Positions 1 through 5,313 of a DNA stretch of 10,442 bases are shown here, piece by piece; the stretch's first letter is position 1; every line of letters starts with the position of its first letter. The notes under the pieces were generated by a model, which was not told the DNA's origin, searched no databases, and worked only from the letters and a program-made list of their open reading frames with translations. The stretch spans positions 1 through 10,442 of the forward strand of contig JAUPVF010000015.1 of assembly GCA_030917185.1 (NCBI GenBank), read 5' to 3'. The DNA is from Patescibacteria group bacterium. GTDB taxonomy: Bacteria > Patescibacteriota > Minisyncoccia > Phycocordibacterales > DATDWN01. The position numbers and the translations under genes are program-made.

Positions 1-1
1 T

Positions 2-2110
2 GCACCAGTGGTTAAAGGCAGAAAAGGCGAATACTATCAGTTGCTATACGATTTACTCGGTAAAGGATATTCATATGTTCGGATTGATGGTGAACGTAAG
101 TCACTTCGTGAACAAATCGTGTTGTCCAAAACTCAGCGACATAGTATTGATGTGTTGGTAGATAGTATTTCGCTCGCAGATTTCAAATCTGATCCAAAAT
201 CAACAGAAGAACGTCTAGCAGAAGACCTAGAGAAAGCACTGCTTGAATCAGAGGGGCAGGTGAGGATTTTGTTCCGTGATGTTGCGGAAGAAAATAAAAA
301 AGGATATGAGCCACAGGAGTTTTTCATGTCATCAACGTTGTCTTGTCCAAAGGATGGGTATTCATATCCAGAAATAGAACCCCGACTGTTTTCATTTAAC
401 TCTCCATATGGCGCCTGTCCTGAATGTAATGGTTTGGGAACTCGGCATTTTTTTGGTAATGAGGTGTGTCCGAAATGTAATGGCGCGCGATTGCGAGAAG
501 AGGCGTTGCATGTGCTTATTGGTGGGAAAAACATTGTTGACTTAACGGCACTGTCTATTAAAGATGCATATGATTTTTTCATTGAACTTAAACTAACTGA
601 ACGAGAAAAAAATATCTCAAAGGTAGTGATGAAAGAAATTGAAGCGCGACTAGAGTTCATGGTTAATGTTGGCATTGAGTATTTATCGCTTAACCGTCGA
701 GCACATACACTTTCTGGTGGTGAGGCACAACGTATTCGTCTCGCAAGCCAACTTGGCTCTGGTTTGGTTGGTGCATTGTATGTGTTGGATGAGCCAACAA
801 TCGGACTACATTCACGGGACAATGATCGACTGATTAAAACTTTGATTAACCTCCGAAATCTTGGAAATACTATTATTGTGGTGGAACATGATGAGGATAC
901 GATATTTGCATCAGATTATATTGTTGATATTGGACCAGGGGCTGGTGTGCATGGTGGTGACGTTGTTGTATCTGGGTATTTGGAGGAACTATTAACTGCC
1001 AAGAAAAATGTTTCTGGTTCATTAACGCTGGACTATTTGCGGGGGGATAAAGTGGTGGAAGTTCCAGAGGAACGTCGTACAACACCTCATGGTGAGTTGC
1101 AGATTCGCGGTGGCAAGATTTTTAATATCAAGAACATGAATATAGATGTGCCACTCGGTAAGTTGAATGTGGTTACTGGTGTGTCTGGCTCAGGCAAGTC
1201 ATCATTTGTATACGAGATATTACACAAAAACCTACAGGCGCGTTTTGATAGGCGATACCGCTCGGCACAAGTTTTTAATTGTAAATCTTTCACTGGTTCA
1301 GAATATTTAGGCCGAACCATTTTAATTGATCAATCTCCTATTGGTCGCACACCGCGATCTAACCCTGCAACATATACCGGTGCATGGACATTTATCCGTG
1401 ATTTATTTGCAGAAACAGCAGAGGCGCGTGCTCGCGGATGGAAGTCAAATCGTTTTTCATTTAACGTAAAAGGTGGGCGATGCGAAACCTGTCAGGGTAA
1501 TGGAGAAATAGAGGTTGAAATGCATTTTTTGCCGACAGTGTACGTGCCCTGTGATGTATGTAAAGGCAAGCGGTTCATGAAAGAAACTCTGGATGTTACG
1601 TACAAGAAAAAAAATATCCATGATGTATTAAAAATGACCGTAGAGGAAGCCCTCAAGTTTTTTGAGGATATTCCATCTATTGCTGACAGGTTGAAAACAT
1701 TGAATGAGGTTGGGTTGGGTTACTTGGAACTAGGACAGTCTGCTACGACATTATCGGGTGGTGAGGCACAACGAGTGAAAATATCTAGCGAGTTGTATCG
1801 TCCGCATTTGCAAAAAACAATTTATCTTTTAGATGAGCCGACGATTGGTTTGCATTATGAGGATGTAAAAAAATTGATTGAGATTTTGCAAAAACTGGTG
1901 AATAAGGGGAATACGGTGGTGGTGATTGAACACAACATGGACATCATCAAATCCGCTGATTATATTATTGATATTGGTCCTGAGGGTGGTTCAGGTGGGG
2001 GACAGGTTGTTGCAAAGGGAACTCCGGAAGATGTTGCAAACAATGATAAATCACATACGGGAAAGTATCTTAAAACAGCCCTCAAGCAATATAAGGCGTA
2101 TAGGAAATAA
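2..2110 (+). CDS. uvrA: UvrA, excinuclease ABC subunit A (5' end outside window)
   Basis: ATPase that finds bulky DNA lesions and loads UvrB in nucleotide excision repair. The frame is open from base 2, so this is the C-terminal ~700 residues; the N-terminal Walker A and, from memory of E. coli UvrA, about 150 residues lie upstream. The GTG at 8 is internal. Numbering from it: the start of the UvrB-binding domain (residues 1-~110); signature LSGGEAQRIRLASQL at 235; Walker B LDEPTIGLH at 260; second Walker A GVSGSGKSS at 391-399 (Lys397); zinc module C492/C495/C515/C518; second signature LSGGEAQRVKISSEL at 582; Walker B with Asp609-Glu610. Two oddities: the first zinc pair reads CPKDG (C113, then Asp116 where E. 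coli has Cys), and only 13 residues separate CPEC (137-140) from CPKC (154-157), where E. coli UvrA carries an insertion domain of about 100 residues. The frame is intact across this junction, so it is not a frameshift artefact. Confidence 0.97.
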   Translation, partial: APVVKGRKGEYYQLLYDLLGKGYSYVRIDGERKSLREQIVLSKTQRHSIDVLVDSISLADFKSDPKSTEERLAEDLEKALLESEGQVRILFRDVAEENKKGYEPQEFFMSSTLSCPKDGYSYPEIEPRLFSFNSPYGACPECNGLGTRHFFGNEVCPKCNGARLREEALHVLIGGKNIVDLTALSIKDAYDFFIELKLTEREKNISKVVMKEIEARLEFMVNVGIEYLSLNRRAHTLSGGEAQRIRLASQLGSGLVGALYVLDEPTIGLHSRDNDRLIKTLINLRNLGNTIIVVEHDEDTIFASDYIVDIGPGAGVHGGDVVVSGYLEELLTAKKNVSGSLTLDYLRGDKVVEVPEERRTTPHGELQIRGGKIFNIKNMNIDVPLGKLNVVTGVSGSGKSSFVYEILHKNLQARFDRRYRSAQVFNCKSFTGSEYLGRTILIDQSPIGRTPRSNPATYTGAWTFIRDLFAETAEARARGWKSNRFSFNVKGGRCETCQGNGEIEVEMHFLPTVYVPCDVCKGKRFMKETLDVTYKKKNIHDVLKMTVEEALKFFEDIPSIADRLKTLNEVGLGYLELGQSATTLSGGEAQRVKISSELYRPHLQKTIYLLDEPTIGLHYEDVKKLIEILQKLVNKGNTVVVIEHNMDIIKSADYIIDIGPEGGSGGGQVVAKGTPEDVANNDKSHTGKYLKTALKQYKAYRK

Positions 2111-2143
2111 AAAGAAAAGGCGGCCAGTTGTCTGGTCCGCCTT
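2105..2143 (-). terminator. Intrinsic terminator of the small minus-strand gene
   Basis: An 11-bp stem pairs 2117-2127 with 2132-2143, with a TTGT loop and one bulged T at 2136. On the minus strand it is followed by TTTTCTTTTTATT (complement of 2105-2117). There is no T-tract on the plus-strand side, so it serves the minus-strand gene at 2160-2468 and only partly, if at all, uvrA. It lies 17 bases past that gene's stop codon. Confidence 0.85.
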
Positions 2144-2159
2144 GGAAATAATTCAATCG

Positions 2160-2468
2160 TTATCGAGGATCGATCCCAGATGCAATTCTTTCTGCGGCAT
2201 CCAAGAACTCAATCAGTACGCCCTCCCATGCCCACATGCCAAGCAAATGAAATGATTTTTCTTTTTCATAGAGAGGCGATTCCATTCCTGTGATGCTAGA
2301 GAGTGTGGAAATCAAACCTACTGCTGCCGAGCTCATTTTCCATCCCATATCAGGATATCGCACACATTCTTCTTTGTTTTGAAGTTCTTTTCTTGTGCCT
2401 GCAATCAGGCAACGAATCATTTTTGAATATTCAACGGCATTATTGAACGAAAAAATTACCTGAATCAT
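2160..2468 (-). CDS. Small uncharacterised protein, 102 aa, between uvrA and uvrC
   Basis: No family recognised. The reading frame extends upstream to an ATG at 2486, but the start at 2468 is preferred because AGGAG (complement of 2477-2481) sits 8 bases before it. That gives a 102-residue protein beginning MIQVIFSFNN. It is a real gene rather than a shadow: nothing else codes here, it has its own ribosome binding site, a plausible promoter (2488-2516) and a strong T-tailed terminator (2105-2143). The protein looks soluble and mixed alpha/beta, with charged stretches (KELQNKEECVRYPD), a hydrophobic Ser/Gly-rich middle (AAVGLISTLSSITGM, too polar for a sure membrane segment) and an amphipathic C-terminal helix (WEGVLIEFLDAAERIASG). 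It is transcribed divergently from uvrC, with control regions that overlap. A link to DNA repair is suggested only by position. Confidence 0.75.
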   Translation of the reverse strand: MIQVIFSFNNAVEYSKMIRCLIAGTRKELQNKEECVRYPDMGWKMSSAAVGLISTLSSITGMESPLYEKEKSFHLLGMWAWEGVLIEFLDAAERIASGIDPR

Positions 2469-2487
2469 TGTACATTCTCCTGACATT

Positions 2488-2516
2488 TTGATACCATATT
2501 ACAAATGTATAGTCAA
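2488..2516 (-). promoter_or_regulatory. Promoter of the small minus-strand gene
   Basis: On the minus strand TTGACT (complement of 2511-2516) and TATCAA (complement of 2488-2493) are 17 bases apart. The -35 matches the sigma-70 consensus at 5 of 6 bases and the -10 at 4 of 6. The -35 box lies inside the first codons of uvrC, so the two divergent genes share this DNA. Confidence 0.5.
2492..2497 (+). promoter_or_regulatory. Possible -10 box of uvrC (leaderless)
   Basis: TACCAT lies 7 bases before the uvrC ATG, so transcription from it would begin at or next to the start codon. No Shine-Dalgarno sequence precedes this ATG, which fits a leaderless mRNA. The only candidate -35 (TTGTAC at 2468-2473) is poor, so this is a weak call. 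Confidence 0.3.
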
Positions 2517-3785
2517 GATATAAAAAAGAAAATATCTCAACTGCCAGATACACCAGGGGTGTATTTATTTAAGCGAGGAAAAACTATTTTATATATCGGC
2601 AAGGCAACATCGCTTAAAGATCGTGTCCGAAGTTATTTTAATGCGGATATCGTAGAAACCCGCAGTCCGCTTATTTCAAAAATGCTGACTCAGTTTACAG
2701 ATATTGATTTTATTAAAACAGATTCTGTGTTAGAGGCACTGGTGCTGGAGGCACATTTGATAAAAAAACATCAACCAGAGGCAAATATAAAAGAAAAAGA
2801 CAACCGTAGTTTTAACTATGTGGTTATTACCGCAGAGGATTTCCCTCGAGTGTTTGTTGTACGCGGGAGGGAATTGGAAAAAAATGATATATTAAAAAAA
2901 TCTTTAGGTGAGTCATACAAAATAGCATATTCGTTCGGCCCATTTCCAAATGGTAGTCAGTTGAAAGAAGCGATGAAGATCGTTCGTAAATTATTTCCTT
3001 TCCGTGATCGTTGTACTCCTTACATTTCCGATCCAACCAATCCAAGGACTGCCCTTGGATTAAAGAAACCATGTTTTAATAGGCAAATTGGTTTGTGTCC
3101 TGGTGTCTGTACAGGGGAAATAAGCAAGACAGAATATGCCAAACAAATTAAAAACATTATTCTCTTTTTTGAAAGTAATAAGAAAAAATTGGTAAAAAAC
3201 TTGGAAAAACAGATGAAAGATTTTGCCCGAGTAAAAGAGTTTGAATGTGCCCAGAAAATAAAAAAGACACTATTTACGTTGAATCATATTCAAGATATTG
3301 CACTGATTACCGAAAACAAAGTCCATGCATCTGGGAATACCATGTTTCGCATTGAGAGTTACGATATTGCGCACATGTCGGGACAGAATGTTGTCGGTGT
3401 TATGACCGTAGTAGAAGGTGGTGAAGCAATAAAATCTGAATACAGAAAGTTCAAAATCAAGGATAACCCAGGGGTCAATGATACAAAAGCATTGTCAGAA
3501 GTTTTTTCACGGCGACTGGCTCATATTGAATGGCGTATGCCGGATCTTGTTGTGGTTGATGGTGGCACGGCCCAGAAAAATATCATGGAAAAGATATTAC
3601 GGGAACATGGTGTGCAGATTCCGGTAATGTCAGTGGTAAAAGACGAATATCACAAGCCAAAACAAATTTTAGGTGACAAAAAATACCTGATGTATGAAAG
3701 AGATATTTTATTATCTAACGCCGAGGCACATCGATATGCTATTGGATACCATAAAAAATTACGCAATAAAACAATGCGTGGATAA
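2505..3785 (+). CDS. uvrC: UvrC, excinuclease ABC subunit C, lacking the (HhH)2 domain
   Basis: Dual-incision endonuclease of nucleotide excision repair, acting on the UvrB-DNA complex. The N-terminal GIY-YIG nuclease (1-~100, 3' incision) has G18-V-Y and L29-Y-I-G, with catalytic Glu82 and Asn94. The cysteine cluster C170, C190, C198, C202 matches the UvrC [4Fe-4S] ligands, with C170 and C190 further apart than in E. coli. A UVR motif that contacts UvrB spans about 228-258. The RNase H-like nuclease (5' incision) keeps D287 (YDIAH), D326, D352 (VDGG) and H416 (GYHKK). The protein stops at 426 residues, about ten after H416, whereas typical UvrC has about 600 and ends in a helix-hairpin-helix pair. 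I see no such motif in the DNA downstream, so it is absent rather than frameshifted off. The ATG at 2505 gives a normal N-terminus; no Shine-Dalgarno sequence is visible. Confidence 0.97.
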   Translation: MYSQDIKKKISQLPDTPGVYLFKRGKTILYIGKATSLKDRVRSYFNADIVETRSPLISKMLTQFTDIDFIKTDSVLEALVLEAHLIKKHQPEANIKEKDNRSFNYVVITAEDFPRVFVVRGRELEKNDILKKSLGESYKIAYSFGPFPNGSQLKEAMKIVRKLFPFRDRCTPYISDPTNPRTALGLKKPCFNRQIGLCPGVCTGEISKTEYAKQIKNIILFFESNKKKLVKNLEKQMKDFARVKEFECAQKIKKTLFTLNHIQDIALITENKVHASGNTMFRIESYDIAHMSGQNVVGVMTVVEGGEAIKSEYRKFKIKDNPGVNDTKALSEVFSRRLAHIEWRMPDLVVVDGGTAQKNIMEKILREHGVQIPVMSVVKDEYHKPKQILGDKKYLMYERDILLSNAEAHRYAIGYHKKLRNKTMRG

Positions 3786-3818
3786 AGAAGTTTTCCACAT
3801 GCATTTTTTCATTCAATC

Positions 3819-3826
3819 TGTATAAT
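3819..3826 (+). promoter_or_regulatory. -10 box of candidate small RNA 1
   Basis: TGTATAAT contains a perfect TATAAT at 3821-3826, predicting a start near 3833. No convincing -35 is seen. The same TG-TATAMT form recurs at 4026 and 4136 and, as TGTAGAAT, at 5131. Confidence 0.6.
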
Positions 3827-3832
3827 AAAAGA

Positions 3833-4012
3833 CCGTGTGCGTTCCGGTTATTTATTATCGGATTGGCAATTGCACACACCAGTTCTTTTTTGGATATAGC
3901 ACGGCCTGTTATATCCAACAAACCGATTCTGGCCAGAATCAGCTTCGGGACCTGCGATATATTTGTAGGTCCATCATCACTTTCATCGAACACCTCATGC
4001 GGGGTGTTTTTG
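3833..4012 (+). ncRNA. Candidate structured small RNA, about 180 nt, multi-hairpin
   Basis: No known RNA family recognised. Between a perfect TATAAT (3821-3826) and a T-tailed terminator (3989-4011) the sequence is a chain of stems. Helix 1 is GTGTGCG 3835-3841 with TGCACAC 3871-3877, enclosing TCCG/CGGA. Helix 2 is 12 bp, 3890-3901 with 3907-3918, loop CGGCC. Helix 3 is the perfect palindrome GATTCTGGCCAGAATC (3925-3940). Helix 4 is 8 bp, 3948-3955 with 3965-3972, loop GATATATTT. The terminator stem follows. The loops of helices 2 and 3 both contain self-complementary GGCC, so a kissing contact or dimer is possible; CCGTG (3833-3837) could alternatively pair with CACGG (3901-3905). The length recalls 6S RNA, but no long closing stem joins the two ends and I do not claim that identity. 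RNase P, tmRNA and SRP core motifs are absent. Overlapping reading frames have no ribosome binding site and are not believable. Confidence 0.6.
3989..4011 (+). terminator. Intrinsic terminator of candidate small RNA 1
   Basis: AACACCTC (3989-3996) pairs with GGGGTGTT (4001-4008) across an ATGC loop, including one T-G pair. The run of T continues to 4011. Confidence 0.8.
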
Positions 4013-4025
4013 TGTACGTAAATAG

Positions 4026-4033
4026 TGTATACT
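4026..4033 (+). promoter_or_regulatory. -10 box of candidate small RNA 2
   Basis: TGTATACT (TATACT at 4028-4033) lies just beyond the terminator of the preceding RNA and predicts a start near 4040. There is no clear -35. Confidence 0.45.
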
Positions 4034-4050
4034 TAATGAAGTGCGTTGAC

Positions 4051-4070
4051 TGAGTCCTGATTTAGGACCA
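4051..4070 (+). repeat. Partial relative of the tRNA-end hairpin element
   Basis: TGAGTCCTG, a 4-base spacer and AGGACCAC resemble the tRNA-Ala 3' end (CGAGTCCTG, T, AGGGTCCAC at 5225-5243). They also match the minus-strand reading of the elements at 5273-5313 and 6360-6406, but here without the inserted hairpin. GTCCT and AGGAC pair, so a chance palindrome is possible. Confidence 0.3.
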
Positions 4071-4113
4071 CCCCTCGCCTCTCTCACATCCCCCCTGAGG
4101 CAAGGGGTTTTTT
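4071..4113 (+). terminator. Intrinsic terminator upstream of ddl
   Basis: CCCCT (4071-4075) pairs with AGGGG (4103-4107) and GCCTC (4077-4081) with GAGGC (4097-4101), with one C-A mismatch and a 15-nt loop. TTTTTT follows at 4108-4113, then more T-rich sequence. Confidence 0.75.
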
Positions 4114-4135
4114 CTTTATTCTTTTTATTTTGCAC

Positions 4136-4143
4136 TGTATACT
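4136..4143 (+). promoter_or_regulatory. -10 box of ddl, leaderless start
   Basis: TGTATACT (TATACT at 4138-4143) ends 6 bases before the ddl ATG, so the transcript should begin at or beside the start codon. No Shine-Dalgarno sequence is present. The region 4137-4157 is a near-palindrome with GTATAC at both ends, overlapping the -10 and the start codon, and could serve as an operator. Confidence 0.5.
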
Positions 4144-4149
4144 ATATAT

Positions 4150-5130
4150 ATGTATACGCTTCCCAAAGGAATTCGAGTTGGAGTTTTGCGTGGAGGTCCG
4201 TCTCCGGAATACGATGTGTCATTGCAAAGTGGCGCACATGTGTTGGAACAATTATCACAGACACATAGACCAATAGATATTTTGATATCAAAAGATGGTA
4301 CGTGGCACATGCAGGGTCTAGAACGATCACCAGATCGTATATTAAAACATGTTGATGTTGTATTTAATGCATTGCATGGTGCGTACGGTGAAGATGGGGG
4401 AGTCCAAGACGTGCTTAATCATTATGGTACAAAATACACTGGCTCTGACAAATTCGCTTCGGCGGTTGCTATGAACAAATGGATAACCAAAGAGCAGGCA
4501 AAAAAAGCGGGTATTCGTACACCGATTTATTCATACATTCGCCAAACAGATTCTATTCCAGAAAAAGTTCGCGAGATATTTAATTCCATTCCTCATCCAA
4601 TGATTGTGAAGCCGGTGTCCTCTGGTTCATCACTCGGTATTTATGTTGTTGACTCTGTGCCGGAACTGGTGACTGCTATAGAAACAGTATTATCAGCATA
4701 CGATGGTGTTCTGGTTGAAGAATATATTAAAGGTAAGGAGGTAACGTGTGCAGTCGTGAATGATTTTAGAGGAAGTCCAACATATGCATTTCCTCCACTA
4801 GAGGTTAGATATGAAAAAACTTTGCCAGTGTGGACATATGGGTCTAAATACGGTGATGAATCACATGCCATGTATCCCACAACACTATTGCCACATGAAG
4901 CACAGGCAGTAGAAGAGGTGGCAAAAAAAATTCATGACCTGATAGGGTTGTCACATTATTCTCGGTCAGATTTTATTGTTTCGCCACGACGGGGAGTGTA
5001 TTTTCTGGAGGTAAATACATTGCCGGGTATGACAAAACGTTCGCTATTACCTCAAGCACTTGAAACTGTCGGGGTTAAAATGGGTGAATTTATCCACCAT
5101 GTATTAGGTCTTGCGTTGAATAATAAATAG
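4150..5130 (+). CDS. ddl: D-alanine--D-alanine ligase
   Basis: ATP-grasp enzyme that joins two D-alanines for the peptidoglycan precursor in the cytoplasm. At 326 residues it is of normal length. In order it shows the N-terminal substrate-binding motif SPEYDVSLQSG with Glu20; HGAYGEDGGVQ; the ATP-binding strand IVKPVSSGSSLGI; VLVEEYIKGKEVTCAVV; the lid segment around SKYGDE; and the C-terminal metal and phosphate site with SRSDF followed by LEVNTLPGMTKRSLLP (Glu and Asn metal ligands). No key residue appears to be missing. The ATG at 4150 gives the usual start just before the first beta strand (IRVGVLRGG). The gene stands alone: terminators precede it and tRNA-Ala follows after 39 bases. Confidence 0.96.
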   Translation: MYTLPKGIRVGVLRGGPSPEYDVSLQSGAHVLEQLSQTHRPIDILISKDGTWHMQGLERSPDRILKHVDVVFNALHGAYGEDGGVQDVLNHYGTKYTGSDKFASAVAMNKWITKEQAKKAGIRTPIYSYIRQTDSIPEKVREIFNSIPHPMIVKPVSSGSSLGIYVVDSVPELVTAIETVLSAYDGVLVEEYIKGKEVTCAVVNDFRGSPTYAFPPLEVRYEKTLPVWTYGSKYGDESHAMYPTTLLPHEAQAVEEVAKKIHDLIGLSHYSRSDFIVSPRRGVYFLEVNTLPGMTKRSLLPQALETVGVKMGEFIHHVLGLALNNK

Positions 5131-5138
5131 TGTAGAAT
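5111..5138 (+). promoter_or_regulatory. Promoter of tRNA-Ala
   Basis: TTGCGT (5111-5116), a 16-base spacer and TAGAAT (5133-5138), preceded directly by TG. The box overlaps the end of ddl and predicts a start about 24 bases before the tRNA. Confidence 0.45.
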
Positions 5139-5169
5139 AGTTTTGTTGGGGTAAAAATGCACATATATT

Positions 5170-5242
5170 GGGCCCTTAGCTCATCTGGTAGAGCACATCA
5201 TTTGCAATGATGGGGTGGCAGGTTCGAGTCCTGTAGGGTCCA
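5170..5242 (+). tRNA. tRNA-Ala (anticodon TGC)
   Basis: A complete 73-nt cloverleaf. The acceptor GGGCCCT (5170-5176) pairs with AGGGTCC (5235-5241) and contains the G3-U70 wobble that marks alanine tRNAs. The D stem is GCTC/GAGC, the anticodon stem CATCA/TGATG with loop TTTGCAA (anticodon TGC at 5203-5205), the variable loop 5 nt, and the T arm GCAGG/CCTGT around TTCGAGT. The discriminator is A at 5242. The genome does not encode the full CCA (next bases are CA), so the tail must be added enzymatically. Confidence 0.97.
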
Positions 5243-5251
5243 CAGAAAAAA

Positions 5252-5272
5252 GTCCGCATTAGCGGATTTTTT
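5252..5272 (+). terminator. Intrinsic terminator of tRNA-Ala
   Basis: TCCGC (5253-5257), loop ATTA, GCGGA (5262-5266), then TTTTTT. The run of A before the stem can extend the pairing. With three single-base bulges the inverted repeat continues outward, so that tRNA bases 5235-5242 match the complement of 5274-5281. Confidence 0.85.
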
Positions 5273-5313
5273 CGTGGCCCTAAGTAAATCGAAGATTTAC
5301 GCCAGGACGAGAA
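5273..5313 (+). repeat. tRNA-end-like hairpin element, copy 1
   Basis: CGTGGCCCTAA, then hairpin GTAAATC-GAA-GATTTAC (5284-5300), then GCCAGGACGAGAA. The flanks and the GTAAA/TTTAC stem base are shared with copy 2 at 6360-6406, while the stem tip differs but still pairs. Both copies start directly after the T-run of a terminator. CCT (5279-5281) and AGG (5304-5306) can close an outer helix. Read on the minus strand, the two flanks match the tRNA-Ala 3' end split by a hairpin. Confidence 0.6.

Larger units (their letters stand above)
4040..4113 (+). ncRNA. Candidate C-rich small RNA, about 75 nt
   Basis: A short unit between the TATACT at 4028-4033 and the T-run at 4108-4113. It contains hairpin GTCCT/AGGAC (4054-4058 with 4064-4068, loop GATTT) and then a long terminator stem whose 15-nt loop (4082-4096) includes CCCCCC. 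The whole 3' half is pyrimidine-rich (CCCCTCGCCTC, CATCCCCCCT). C-rich single-stranded loops in known small RNAs of Firmicutes pair with the G-rich Shine-Dalgarno regions of target mRNAs; such a role here is inference. Alternatively this may be only an untranslated leader or a second terminator ahead of ddl, but the -10 box and terminator together favour a separate transcript. Confidence 0.45.

Noticed and set aside
133..822. Long open frame (229 codons) antisense to uvrA
   Set aside because: It mirrors the conserved UvrA signature region, has low-complexity Ser/Arg content, and has no ribosome binding site or terminator; a shadow of the real gene.
3786..3990. A frameshifted HhH domain of uvrC downstream of the stop
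   Set aside because: None of the frames downstream shows the repeated G-h-G hairpin motifs; the sequence is hairpin-rich and non-coding.
3739..3993. Minus-strand open frame overlapping the end of uvrC
   Set aside because: No start signals, and it overlaps both a conserved coding end and the candidate RNA.
3833..4012. Identification as 6S RNA, tmRNA, SRP RNA or RNase P RNA
   Set aside because: The length suits 6S only, but the long closing stem with a central bubble is not seen, and the conserved cores of the other three are absent.
3835..4053. Open frame of 72 codons across the uvrC-ddl intergenic region
   Set aside because: No ribosome binding site, it runs through the terminator at 3989-4011, and the Cys- and Tyr-rich product resembles no protein; the hairpins explain the sequence better.
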